The translations under genes and the position numbers were made by a program. Positions 42,945-51,620 of a DNA stretch of 64,000 bases are shown here, piece by piece (the stretch's first letter is position 1; every line of letters begins with the position of its first letter). Under the pieces are notes generated by a model. That model was not told the DNA's origin and made no database searches. It was given only the letters and a program-made list of their open reading frames with translations. Source of the DNA: Holophagales bacterium (lineage in GTDB: Bacteria; Acidobacteriota; Thermoanaerobaculia; Multivoradales; Multivoraceae); assembly GCA_009845425.1 (NCBI GenBank), contig VXZQ01000001.1, positions 1 through 64,000 on the forward strand, given 5' to 3'.

Positions 42945-43018
42945 TCGGGGCGCCCAGATTTGAACTGAGGACCCCCTGCGCCCAAGGCAGGTGCGCTACC
43001 AGACTGCGCCACGCCCCG
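42945..43018 (-). tRNA. tRNA-Pro (TGG anticodon), CCA not encoded
   Basis: Acceptor CGGGGCG with CGCCCCG, anticodon loop CTTGGGC with anticodon TGG, T stem CTCAG/CTGGG with a T-G pair and T loop TTCAAAT. After discriminator A the DNA reads TAT, so CCA must be added by a nucleotidyltransferase, unlike the other four tRNAs in this window. It is first in the cluster. Confidence 0.94.
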
Positions 43019-43058
43019 ACAGGCAAGGCGGCGAATGATAGCACCGTCGCCACACTGC

Positions 43059-45383
43059 CTACAGCACGTCGAGGGGGGCGTAGCGGCGAATCAGCTTCCG
43101 CTTGCCGGCCTTGTCGAAGAAGACGGTCAGCTTCGCGTTCTCGCCGTCTCCGTCGAGTTGCAGGACGACGCCCTTGCCCAGGGTGGCGTGGCGCACGACG
43201 GCGCCGGGTCGCAGGACGCCGGCGATCCGTTCGGTCGGCGGCTTCCGGGCGCGGCGGGCGGCGGCGGGAGACGCGGCCCGGAAGGACGCGCCGCCGGCGG
43301 CGCGGTCGCCGCCGAAGAAGCCGCGGACCCCGGCTGTCCGAGGGCCGCCGTAGAGTTCCGCGCTCCGCGTGGTTTCTACCAGTTCCTCGGGCAGGTCGAC
43401 GAGGAAGGGAGAAGGCTGCTGGTCCTGGAACTGTCCAGCGACCATTCTACGACGGCTGAGACTGAGGAACAGCCGCTCCTCGGCCCGGGTCATCCCGACG
43501 TAGAACAGGCGTCTCTCTTCCTCGATGTCCCGGGCCGCGAGGCCGGCGTGGAAGTGCGGGAGCAGGCCGTCCTCGAGACCGGTGACGAAGACGGCCGGAT
43601 ACTCGAGGCCCTTGGCGCTGTGGAGGGTCATCACGGCGACGCCCAGCTCGGCGTTCAGGCCGTCCGTGTCGCTGACCAGGGAGACGTAGTCCAGGAAGTT
43701 CACGAGCGGGCTCACCGCCGGCTCGGTCTCCTCGTCGAAGAGCGTCTCTTCGCCGGCAGCCTCGCGCTGCCCGTTGCCGGCCGGGGTCGCGTTCCTCGCC
43801 GGAACGCCGGTCAGGCCGTGCAGGGTTTCGAAGTCGTGGGCCGACGACACCAGTTCGTTCAGGTTCTCGAGCCGTTCCTGGCCTTCCTCGTCGCGCTTGC
43901 CGTAGAACGCCTCGAAGCCGGCCGCGACAATCGTGCCGCGCACGAGCTCGGCCAGTGGCTGGCGCTCCGCCTCCTGGCGCAGCGCCTCGATCAGGCCCCG
44001 GAAGTTCCGGACCGCGCGCAGGCTGCGGGCCGGCAGCTCCTGTAGGGGGTCGAGCCGGATCGCATCCCACAGCGAGTTACCCATTTCGGCGGCGCGCTCG
44101 AGCAGCACCTCCTCGGTCCTGCCGCCGATCCCCCGCCGCGGCTGGTTCAGGATCCGGCGCAGGGACAGGTTGTCCTGCGGGTTGGCGATGACCCGCAGGT
44201 AGGCGATCAGGTCCTTGACCTCGGCGCGCTCGTAGAAGCGGATGCCGGCAACCAGGCAGTAGGGGACCTCGCCGCGCAGCAACTGGTCCTCTATCGCCCG
44301 GGTCTGCGCGTTCGTCCGCACCAGCACGGCCATGTCCCCGAACTCGAGCCCCTCCGTACGGAGCCCCGCCAACCGCCCCACCACCCAGCGCGCCTCGTCC
44401 TCGTGATCGCCGGCAAGGAAAAGCTGCAGCGGCTCGCCGGCGCCCTTGTCCGTCCACAGGGTCTTGCCCCGTCGCTGCTCGTTGCGCGAGATGACGGCGC
44501 CCGAGGCGTCGAGGATGTTCTGGGTCGAGCGGTAGTTCCGTTCCAGCTTGCGCACGCTGCCGCCCGGGAAGTGCTGCTCGAACCGGAGCAGGTTGTCGAG
44601 TTCGGCGCCGCGCCAGCCGTAGATGCTCTGATCCTCGTCGCCGACCGCGGTCAGGCCGGAGACGGAACCGTCCGGGTCGAGCACCAGGTTCCTGACGAGT
44701 TCAAGTTGGGCCGCGTTCGTGTCCTGGAACTCGTCGACGAGCAGGTGACGGAAGCGTCCCCTGACCCGCGCGCCGACCTCCTCGTCGTCGCGCAGAAGGC
44801 ACACGGCAAGCGCGATCAGATCGTCGAAGTCGACGCCTCCCGTACGCCGCAGCTCGGCCTGGTAGCGGCGGAACACGGCCGCGACGTGACGGTCGAAGAA
44901 GTCCTCCGCCTCCTTCTCGAAGGCGGCCGGCGTGAGCAGGCGGTTCTTCGCCCCGCTGATCCGTCCCTGGACCGCACGCGGCTGGAATGCCTGTTCGTCG
45001 AGGTTCTCGGCCTTGAGCGACGCCTTGATCAGCCGCAACTGGTCCGGCGCGTCGACGATCGCGAAGTCCGGCCGCAGGCCCACGCGGTCGCCGTGGCGCC
45101 GCAGCAGGCGGACGCAGAAGCGGTGGAAAGTGCCGACGAAGACATTGGCGTTGCCGCCGACCAGGTCGAGCGCCCGACCGCGCATCTCGTCCGCGGCCTT
45201 GTTGGTGAAGGTGACGGCCGCGATCCGCCACGGCTCGACCTGCCGCTCGGCGATCAGCCAGGCGATCCGGTACGTGATGACCCGGGTCTTGCCCGATCCC
45301 GCGCCCGCGACGACCAGCAACGGGCCGCCGTCGTGGGTGACCGCCGCGAGCTGTTCCGGGTTCAGCCGGGAACGGAAGTCCAC
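43059..45383 (-). CDS. UvrD/PcrA-type DNA helicase
   Basis: A 774-residue superfamily 1A helicase for nucleotide-excision repair and for clearing stalled replication or RecA filaments. Motifs are LNPEQLAAVTHDGGPLLVVA, Walker A AGAGSGKT, ITYRIAWL, TFTNKAADEM, Walker B LLVDEFQDTN, QSIYGWRGAELDNLLRFEQH, LERNYRST, TLHSAKGLEYPAVFVTGLED and YVGMTRAEERLFLS. The last 60 residues (LRPGAVVRHATLGKGVVLQL) are the Tudor-like C-terminal domain that binds RNA polymerase in PcrA. Start is GTG 45383, 4 nt after the glmU stop. Length is normal for PcrA; UvrD and PcrA are hard to separate by sequence. Confidence 0.95.
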   Translation of the reverse strand: MDFRSRLNPEQLAAVTHDGGPLLVVAGAGSGKTRVITYRIAWLIAERQVEPWRIAAVTFTNKAADEMRGRALDLVGGNANVFVGTFHRFCVRLLRRHGDRVGLRPDFAIVDAPDQLRLIKASLKAENLDEQAFQPRAVQGRISGAKNRLLTPAAFEKEAEDFFDRHVAAVFRRYQAELRRTGGVDFDDLIALAVCLLRDDEEVGARVRGRFRHLLVDEFQDTNAAQLELVRNLVLDPDGSVSGLTAVGDEDQSIYGWRGAELDNLLRFEQHFPGGSVRKLERNYRSTQNILDASGAVISRNEQRRGKTLWTDKGAGEPLQLFLAGDHEDEARWVVGRLAGLRTEGLEFGDMAVLVRTNAQTRAIEDQLLRGEVPYCLVAGIRFYERAEVKDLIAYLRVIANPQDNLSLRRILNQPRRGIGGRTEEVLLERAAEMGNSLWDAIRLDPLQELPARSLRAVRNFRGLIEALRQEAERQPLAELVRGTIVAAGFEAFYGKRDEEGQERLENLNELVSSAHDFETLHGLTGVPARNATPAGNGQREAAGEETLFDEETEPAVSPLVNFLDYVSLVSDTDGLNAELGVAVMTLHSAKGLEYPAVFVTGLEDGLLPHFHAGLAARDIEEERRLFYVGMTRAEERLFLSLSRRRMVAGQFQDQQPSPFLVDLPEELVETTRSAELYGGPRTAGVRGFFGGDRAAGGASFRAASPAAARRARKPPTERIAGVLRPGAVVRHATLGKGVVLQLDGDGENAKLTVFFDKAGKRKLIRRYAPLDVL

Positions 45384-45387
45384 GCCG

Positions 45388-46773
45388 TCACCGGGGCCGG
45401 CGCTTGATGTTCTTCTGGCGCGCCCGCCCCACCGCGAGCGTCTCCTCCGGTACGTCCTTCGTGATCACCGATCCGGCGCCCGTGTACGCTCCGGCGCCGA
45501 CCTCGACCGGCGCCACCAGGATGCAGTCGCTGCCGACGAAGGCGCCCTCGCCGATCACCGTTCGACTCTTCTTCTTACCGTCGTAGTTGCAGGTGATGAC
45601 CCCGGCGCCGATGTTGGCGCCGGCCCCCACCGAGGCGTCGCCGAGGTAGGCGAGATGCGACGCCTTGACTCCGGGGCCCAGCGTCGCCTTCTTGACCTCG
45701 ACGAAATTGCCGACCTTGGCGCCGTCCTCGAGCACGGCCTCCGGCCGCAGGCGGGCGAAGGGGCCGATCGTGCAGTCCGAGGCGACGCGCGCGCCGTCGA
45801 GCACCGAGTAGGGCAGCACCTCGACGCCGTCGTCGAGGACGCTGTCGCGGATCCAGGCGCCGCTGTGGACGGTGCAGCCGCTCCCCAGGCTGGACGCGCC
45901 GAGCAGCGTGACGTTCGGGTGCAGCACCGAGTCGGCGCCAACGGTCACGCCGGCATCGATCCAGACGCTCTCCGGATCGAGGACGGTGACGCCCGCCGCG
46001 AGCACGGCATCGACGCTGCGCCGGTAGAAGACGCGCTGAACCGCGGCCAGGTCGGCGCGCGAGTTGACTCCCAGCGCCTCCGAAGCATCCTCGACCCGGA
46101 CCGCCGCCACCGGATGCTCGCGGGCGGCGGCCGAGACGGCATCGGTCAGATGGAACTCGCCCTGGGCGTTGCCGGGATCGATCTTCTCGAGCCAGTCGAA
46201 GATCGCCGGAACCGGAAGCGCGTAGTGACCGGCGTTGACCGTACGGAGCGCGAGCTTGTCCTCCTCGGCGTCCGCCGCCTCGACGATCCGGACAAGGCGA
46301 TCCCCCTCGCAGGCGACGCGGCCGAGACTCCCCGGCTCCGGAAGGTCGGCGACCGCCACGCTGCCCCAGCCGGCGCCGGCGGCATCCAGCAGAGCTTGCA
46401 GCGTTGCCGGGCGGACCAGGGGCGCGTCGCCGGAGAGAACCAGGGCCAGCCCCTCGGAGCGCAGAGAGTCGCGAGCCATCGACAACGCGTGCCCCGTACC
46501 CCGTTGCTCCGGCTGTTCCACCCAGACGATGTCTCCGGCGCCCGCGTCCTCACCTTCGAACACCGAGCGGACCGCGTCGGCCCCGCTCCCGACGACGACG
46601 CAGATGGGCGCGCAGCCGACCTCGCGGGCCGCCTGAACGACCCAGGACACGAGCGGCCTGCCGCCCACCTCGTGAAGCACCTTCGGCTGTTCCGAACGGA
46701 GCCGCCTGCTGTGACCGGCAGCGAGGACGACGGCCGCGGCGGTGCTGGACGTCAACTCAGTCGCTTTGATCAT
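45388..46773 (-). CDS. glmU: Bifunctional UDP-GlcNAc pyrophosphorylase / glucosamine-1-phosphate acetyltransferase
   Basis: GlmU makes UDP-GlcNAc for peptidoglycan and lipopolysaccharide. The N-terminal uridyltransferase shows VVLAAGHSRRLRSEQPKVLH, a variant of the usual AAGxGTRMxS loop, then EQPEQRGTGHALSMARD and LSGDAPLV. From about residue 250 the left-handed beta-helix repeats begin (VWIDAGVTVGADSVLHPNVT, VGNFVEVKKATLGPGVKASH, LAYLGDASVGAGANIGAGVI, TCNYDGKKKSRTVIGEGAFV). The catalytic region HLAYLGD and CNYDGKKK is intact. The start overlaps the upstream TPR gene by 17 nt. Length of 461 is standard. Confidence 0.96.
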   Translation of the reverse strand: MIKATELTSSTAAAVVLAAGHSRRLRSEQPKVLHEVGGRPLVSWVVQAAREVGCAPICVVVGSGADAVRSVFEGEDAGAGDIVWVEQPEQRGTGHALSMARDSLRSEGLALVLSGDAPLVRPATLQALLDAAGAGWGSVAVADLPEPGSLGRVACEGDRLVRIVEAADAEEDKLALRTVNAGHYALPVPAIFDWLEKIDPGNAQGEFHLTDAVSAAAREHPVAAVRVEDASEALGVNSRADLAAVQRVFYRRSVDAVLAAGVTVLDPESVWIDAGVTVGADSVLHPNVTLLGASSLGSGCTVHSGAWIRDSVLDDGVEVLPYSVLDGARVASDCTIGPFARLRPEAVLEDGAKVGNFVEVKKATLGPGVKASHLAYLGDASVGAGANIGAGVITCNYDGKKKSRTVIGEGAFVGSDCILVAPVEVGAGAYTGAGSVITKDVPEETLAVGRARQKNIKRRPR

Positions 46774-47260
46774 GGACGAGGCTCAGGAAGCGCTCGTCTT
46801 CGTTGAGGGAAGCAAAATCCGCGTCGTGAAAGGCCCGCACCCGGTTCGTCGGATCCAGCTCCACCGCCTTCGCCAGCGAATCGAGCGCCGGCTCCGTGTC
46901 GCCCAGCAACGCGCGGACACAGGAAGCGAGGTAGACGAAGCGACCGTCCCTCGTGCGCGACCCCGCCGTGCAGATCTTCAGGGCGCCCTCCAGGTCGCCG
47001 TCGTTTCGGGCCATCACGGCCTCGAGAAACGCGTCGTTGCCCTTCCCGTCCTGCGCCGCTTCGGCCCGGTCGCAAGCCGCGAGGTAGTCCCCGGCGCGGC
47101 TGGTGAGCCGGCTCTCCGCCCCCGCGGCGATCACCGCTTCGAACTCGGAGCGGGCTTCCGCGATCCGATCCGCGTGGAACGCCTCGATCCCGGCCTCCAG
47201 CTTCTTCAACGCTGCGTCCACTGACTCCGACCGCGCCTCCTGCCCAGCCCCGCTACTCAC
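46757..47260 (-). CDS. Small TPR-type protein
   Basis: A 167-residue soluble protein with helical repeats: KKLEAGIEAFHADRIAEARS, EFEAVIAAGAESRLTSRAGD, ARNDGDLEGALKICTAGSRT, and DTEPALDSLAKAVELDPTNR, the last a clear tetratricopeptide repeat. No signal peptide or catalytic motif. The end overlaps glmU by 17 nt, so expression is likely coupled. Probably a protein-protein interaction or scaffold role. The function is unknown. Confidence 0.82.
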   Translation of the reverse strand: MSSGAGQEARSESVDAALKKLEAGIEAFHADRIAEARSEFEAVIAAGAESRLTSRAGDYLAACDRAEAAQDGKGNDAFLEAVMARNDGDLEGALKICTAGSRTRDGRFVYLASCVRALLGDTEPALDSLAKAVELDPTNRVRAFHDADFASLNEDERFLSLVHDQSD

Positions 47261-47311
47261 GTTCGACTACCTCCGCCTCGACGCTCTGACAACCATTCGG
47301 AATGCGCAACC

Positions 47312-47887
47312 CTAGCGCAGATCGGTACCCGGAATGTAGTCCTCCCGGAGCAGCGCGTACAGATAGTGGTCGGTGCGACGCCCCTGCAGCACGAAGTAGG
47401 AACGGAGCTTGCCCTCGCGCACGAATCCGAGCTTCTCCAGCACCTTGCGGGAGGCGTCGTTGTCGATCGCGCAGCGGGCCTCCAGCCGCTCCAGCGGCGT
47501 TCGCAGCAGGAGCTCCGGCAGCAACTGGCCGAGCGCGGCGGTCATCGTGCCGCGGCCCTGATGCCGGGTCGCCAGGGCGTAGCCAAGCTCGCCCAGGCCG
47601 TGCTCCCAGTTGACGATCGCCAGAGTGATCCAGCCTGAGCGTTCCCGGTCGGCTTCGATCATCCAGGTGTAGCGGTCGCCGCGACCGCGGTAGAGATCCC
47701 TGGGGCGCTGCGCCCCCAGGTCCGCACGCAGCCTGGCAACGGAGACGTTATGGAGGGGCTGGTAGCGACGCACGGCCGGTTCGGCGCGCCACCGACGGAG
47801 GAACGCCGCATCCGAGGGCTGCGCCGGCCGCACGACGACGTCGACGGCGGGAGGAGGCGGTGGATGACGGGTCAGGGGGCTGGTCAT
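47312..47887 (-). CDS. GNAT acetyltransferase (RimJ/RimL-like)
   Basis: ATG at 47887 is chosen because the alternative GTG at 47914 would overlap the neighbouring GT2 gene. The product is 191 residues. GNAT features are VVVRPAQPSDAAFLRRWRAE, WMIEADRERSGWITLAIVNW, the acetyl-CoA loop LGYALATRHQGRGTMTAALG, and IDNDASRKVLEKLGFVREGK. It resembles the RimJ/RimL-type N-acetyltransferases that modify ribosomal-protein termini or small amines. It ends in a hydrophilic DYIPGTDLR. The substrate is unknown. Confidence 0.88.
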   Translation of the reverse strand: MTSPLTRHPPPPPAVDVVVRPAQPSDAAFLRRWRAEPAVRRYQPLHNVSVARLRADLGAQRPRDLYRGRGDRYTWMIEADRERSGWITLAIVNWEHGLGELGYALATRHQGRGTMTAALGQLLPELLLRTPLERLEARCAIDNDASRKVLEKLGFVREGKLRSYFVLQGRRTDHYLYALLREDYIPGTDLR

Positions 47888-47897
47888 CGCCGGCTGG

Positions 47898-49385
47898 CTA
47901 TGTGGTCTGGGCACGGCGCCCCAGCCGGGGCAGGGCGCCGCCGAGGGCGATCAGGCTATACCCCTGGGCGAACAGGTAGAGAAAGGGCAGAGACCACCAC
48001 CGGCCGTAGAGACCCGCGGCGGCGACGCAGACCCAGAAGTAGAGCGCGAGCGTCGCTTCGCCCCACAGACTCCACACCGCGCCCGACCTGTAGAGCGCCG
48101 GTGGGTTCCCGGCGGCCGCCGGGATCTTCGGCGTGCGGGCGAAGACGCCGCCGCGCCGCAATAGCCCGCTGATCGTCGCCGCCGAGTTACTGAGCGACAG
48201 GCCGATGCCGATGGACATCGCGAGCGGCACCTCGAACCAGAACCTGGAGCCGCGCCGCCCGGCCCGTTGCTGGCCGGCGGCGTAGCAACCGGCTACCGCG
48301 ACCGTACCGAGCAGAAACAGCGGCGCGTCGATCCACAGCAACAGGTGCGGCGACTCCTGCCGCTCCAGGATCGCCGGCAACAGGAGGAGTCCGAGAGCCA
48401 CGAGCAGCGGATAGCAGATGCCCGACGTGAGGTGCGCGACCGCCGCCAGCTTGACCCGCGGCTTCACCGCGCTGCGCAGGATACGTCCGAGCAGCTTGCG
48501 CATCGTCTGAGCCGATCCGCGGGCCCAGCGGTGCTGCTGGCTCTTGAAGTCGTTGACTCGGGCCGGCAGCTCCGCCAGCACCGCGAGGTCCGTCATCAGC
48601 CTGAAGCGCCATCCGACGAGCTGCGCCCGGTAGGAGAGATCCAGGTCCTCGGTCAGCGTGTCGACCTGCCAGCCCCCCGCGTCCTCGATCGCACGCCGCC
48701 GCCATACGCCCGCGGTGCCGTTGAAGTTGAAGAAGCAACCCGCCTGGTACCGGGCCGCCTGTTCGACCAGGAAATGGCCGTCCAGCAGCACCGCCTGGGC
48801 CCGGGTCAGAAGCGAGTCCTTGCGGTTCATGTGGCCCCAGCAGGCTTGAACCATGCCCAGTCCCGGATCGCGAAACGCCGGCACCGTCCGCCGCAGGAAG
48901 TCCGGTTCCGGCACGAAGTCGGCATCGAAGATCGCGATCAGCTCTCCGCGCGCCTGGTCCAGACCGGCGGCGAGAGCACCCGCCTTGAAACCCTGCCGGT
49001 TCTCCCGACGCAGGTGCCGAATGAGCGGTAGCGGACGGTTCCGTCCGGACGCCCGGGCGAGCTCGGCCTCGACCCGGTCGGCGGTGTCGTCGGTCGAATC
49101 GTCGAGGATCTGGACTTCGAGCCGATCCGCGGGGTAGTCGAAGTTGAGAACGGCGGCGATCAGCCGGGGGGCGACGTAGCGCTCGTTGTAGATCGGCAAC
49201 TGGACGGTGACCAGGGGCCACACGAACTCCTCTTGCGCGCTATCTTGGACGTCAGGGGAGTCCGCGCCGCCTTCCTCACCGGCGACCGACGATCGCGACA
49301 CGCGAAGCACCAGGAGCAGAACCAGCCGATGCAGTCCGTAGAGAGCGAGCGTACCGAGAACGGCGTAGTAGACCGGTAGAAGCAC
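47898..49385 (-). CDS. Cellulose-synthase-like family 2 glycosyltransferase
   Basis: GTG at 49385 gives 495 residues starting with a membrane helix (VLLPVYYAVLGTLALYGLHR); longer starts would run into the divergent gene. The catalytic GT2 domain shows LVTVQLPIYNERYVAPRLIA, VQILDDSTDDTADRVEAELA, GFKAGALAAGL, the DXD IFDADFVPEPDFL, and TEDLDLSYRAQLVGW. The QxxRW-like product-binding motif appears as QQHRWARGSAQ. Four or five helices follow to the C-terminus. These are marks of processive enzymes (BcsA, CslA), but there is no PilZ domain and no bcsB-like neighbour. It probably polymerises or exports a beta-linked glycan. Confidence 0.92.
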   Translation of the reverse strand: MLLPVYYAVLGTLALYGLHRLVLLLVLRVSRSSVAGEEGGADSPDVQDSAQEEFVWPLVTVQLPIYNERYVAPRLIAAVLNFDYPADRLEVQILDDSTDDTADRVEAELARASGRNRPLPLIRHLRRENRQGFKAGALAAGLDQARGELIAIFDADFVPEPDFLRRTVPAFRDPGLGMVQACWGHMNRKDSLLTRAQAVLLDGHFLVEQAARYQAGCFFNFNGTAGVWRRRAIEDAGGWQVDTLTEDLDLSYRAQLVGWRFRLMTDLAVLAELPARVNDFKSQQHRWARGSAQTMRKLLGRILRSAVKPRVKLAAVAHLTSGICYPLLVALGLLLLPAILERQESPHLLLWIDAPLFLLGTVAVAGCYAAGQQRAGRRGSRFWFEVPLAMSIGIGLSLSNSAATISGLLRRGGVFARTPKIPAAAGNPPALYRSGAVWSLWGEATLALYFWVCVAAAGLYGRWWSLPFLYLFAQGYSLIALGGALPRLGRRAQTT

Positions 49386-49398
49386 GTACGCTGACGAT

Positions 49399-50865
49399 AT
49401 GGCAAGGCGACGAGGGCTCGGAGCGCTGGCGGCGGCCGTGTGGCCTCTGCTCGCCTGCTTCGCCGGGCTCCTCGCGCTCGACCGCGCGGGGTTCGGACCG
49501 GCGCCCGGTGCTCCGGGCCCTGGCGTCTCCTTTCTGCTGGTGCTGCTCCTGGCGTTCGGCGCGCTGTGGTGGGGGCTGCGACGCCTGGGCGCGACGACGG
49601 CGTCGCGCGGCGACGCTCGTCCGGATGCCGGCCAGAAGGCCGGCGCACCGACAGACGTTCCGGTCGCGAGCATCCTCGCGGTGGCCGTCATGCTCCGCCT
49701 GCTCGCGCTGCCGCTCACCCCAAGCCTCTCGGACGATGTCTACCGCTACCTGTGGGACGGACGGGTCGCCGCCTCGGGAGCGAACCCGTATCTCCTGGCG
49801 CCGGACGACGAGAGCCTCGCCGGATTGCGCGCCGACCTGTGGAGGAAGACAGCGCATCGCGACGTCGCCACGGTGTATCCGCCGCTGGCGTTGGGGATGT
49901 TCGCAGGCGCCGCGAGCCTGCCCCGGCCTCTGTTCGCCTACAAGCTGGCTCTTGCCGCCGTCGACCTGGCGGGTTGCGCGCTGCTGCTGTTGGTGGCGCG
50001 GCGTCGCGGCAATGCGTGGATGGCCCTCGCCTACGTCTGGAATCCGCTGCTTGTAGTCGAAGGGGCCGGCATGGGGCATGTCGACGTACTTGGGGCTTCG
50101 CTGGTCATTGGCTGCGTGTGGTTGCTGGTAGGCGGCAGTCGGCGGGGACGCCGGCGCACCCGGTGGCTGGTGGGTGGGGTGGTGGCCGCGCTTGCGGTGC
50201 TGGCCAAACTCGTGCCTCTGGCGGTGCTGCCTCTCTGGTGGCGGCACGCCGGCGCCCAGCGGCGGCGCTTTGCGGTCGGCGCCGTCTCGCTGCTGCTGCC
50301 GGCGACGGTCGCCGTGCTGCTGTGGACCCGCGGCGTTCCGCCCGGTCTGGTCGAGTACGCGCTGCGCTGGGAGTACAACGGCCCTGTCTACGAGCCGCTG
50401 TGGCGCCTGATCGGAGCGCTGCGCCTCGACCTCGCCGCCTCCGGCGTCGTCCATCTGGCGCGAGTCATCTTCGGCGGCGAGGTCGAGGCGACGCCCTGGA
50501 GCACGCTCTACTCCTACGCTTATCCGCAGTTCCTCGCCCGCGTCGTGCTCCTGGCCGCCGCGGCCTTTCTCTGGCTTCGCCTCTGGCGGCGCCGCCCGGA
50601 ACCGGTCCGGGCGGCGTTCGGGGCCTTCGCCGTCGTCCTCCTGATGGGCCCCACGTTCTACCCGTGGTACCTGATCTGGATCCTCCCCTGGGCCGCGTTG
50701 ACCGGCGCCCGCGCCGTCCTCGCGCTCTCCGCGACCCTGCCTCTGGCCTACCTTCCCGCCGTGACCGGAATGCCGTACTTTCCCTGGGTCTACGGCGCCG
50801 TCTGGCTGCCGCCGCTGATTCTGCTGCTGCTCGCACGCCGGCACCCTGAGCCCTCATCACCGTGA
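49399..50865 (+). CDS. Polytopic membrane glycosyltransferase (GT87/mannosyltransferase-like)
   Basis: A 488-residue integral membrane protein with about 11 helices. The short acidic motif typical of GT-C transferases appears after the third helix as LSDDVYRYLWDGRVAASGAN. Later features are AVYPP-type ATVYPPLALGMF, GMGHVDVLGASLVIGCVW and GPTFYPWYLIWILPWAALTG. These fit MptA/GT87 alpha-mannosyltransferases that use polyprenyl-phosphate sugars on the outer leaflet. The start is ATG 49399, only 13 nt from the divergent GT2 gene. Its stop overlaps truA as GTGA. Sugar and acceptor are unknown. Confidence 0.88.
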   Translation: MARRRGLGALAAAVWPLLACFAGLLALDRAGFGPAPGAPGPGVSFLLVLLLAFGALWWGLRRLGATTASRGDARPDAGQKAGAPTDVPVASILAVAVMLRLLALPLTPSLSDDVYRYLWDGRVAASGANPYLLAPDDESLAGLRADLWRKTAHRDVATVYPPLALGMFAGAASLPRPLFAYKLALAAVDLAGCALLLLVARRRGNAWMALAYVWNPLLVVEGAGMGHVDVLGASLVIGCVWLLVGGSRRGRRRTRWLVGGVVAALAVLAKLVPLAVLPLWWRHAGAQRRRFAVGAVSLLLPATVAVLLWTRGVPPGLVEYALRWEYNGPVYEPLWRLIGALRLDLAASGVVHLARVIFGGEVEATPWSTLYSYAYPQFLARVVLLAAAAFLWLRLWRRRPEPVRAAFGAFAVVLLMGPTFYPWYLIWILPWAALTGARAVLALSATLPLAYLPAVTGMPYFPWVYGAVWLPPLILLLLARRHPEPSSP

Positions 50866-51620
50866 AGTACCGCCTTCTGATCGCCTACGACGGGTCGGAC
50901 TACGCCGGCTGGCAGCGCCAGGAAAACGCCCTGGCTGTGCAGCAGGTCGTGGAGGAAGCCGTGGCGGCGGTGGCAGGCCGGAACGTCACCGTCCACGGGG
51001 CCGGCCGCACCGACGCCGGCGTCCACGCCTCCGGTCAGACGGCGCATCTCGACCTCCCGGCCGGGAACCTGCCGTCCGGCGAGACCCGCCGGGCGCTCGT
51101 TCACGGCGTGAACCACCATCTCCCGGCGGCGATCCGGGTGCTTGCCGCCGACGCCGTCGACGACTCGTTTCACGCCCGCAAGAGCGCGTCGTTCAAGGTC
51201 TACGGCTACCGGCTCTGCACCGCACCGGTGATCGATCCGTTCCGGGCGCCCTTCGTCGTGCCAGCCCCGCGCAGATTCGACCTCGAGTCGATGAAAAGGT
51301 CCGCCTCCCTGATCCGCGGGCAACACGACTTCTCGGCCTTCGCCAAAGCCGGCGGCAGCCACGGCAGCACGGTGCGGACGATTCACGAAGCGGGATGGAC
51401 CGAACAGGGGGACGAGATCCGGTTCCGCGTCGCCGGCGACGGGTTCCTCCGCGGCATGGTCCGCGCCCTGGTGGGCACGATCCTGGAGGTCGGTCTCGGC
51501 CGCCGCTCGCTGGACGAGCTGGCCGCGCTGCTCACCGGCCGGCCGCGCGCCGAGGCAGGCCCGAACGCGCCCGCCCGGGGCCTGTGCCTGGAGCGCGTGG
51601 AATACGATCACGGCAAATGA
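50862..51620 (+). CDS. truA: tRNA pseudouridine(38-40) synthase
   Basis: TruA modifies the anticodon stem-loop of many tRNAs. A 252-residue protein starting at GTG 50862, overlapping the previous stop. Motifs are YRLLIAYDGSDYAGWQRQEN, the catalytic aspartate in GAGRTDAGVHASGQTAHLDL, DDSFHARKSASFKVYGYRL, SFAKAGGSHGSTVRTIHEAG and GFLRGMVRALVGTILEVG. All TruA hallmark segments are intact and the length is typical. The stop overlaps the cdsA start (ATGA). Confidence 0.97.
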   Translation: MKYRLLIAYDGSDYAGWQRQENALAVQQVVEEAVAAVAGRNVTVHGAGRTDAGVHASGQTAHLDLPAGNLPSGETRRALVHGVNHHLPAAIRVLAADAVDDSFHARKSASFKVYGYRLCTAPVIDPFRAPFVVPAPRRFDLESMKRSASLIRGQHDFSAFAKAGGSHGSTVRTIHEAGWTEQGDEIRFRVAGDGFLRGMVRALVGTILEVGLGRRSLDELAALLTGRPRAEAGPNAPARGLCLERVEYDHGK

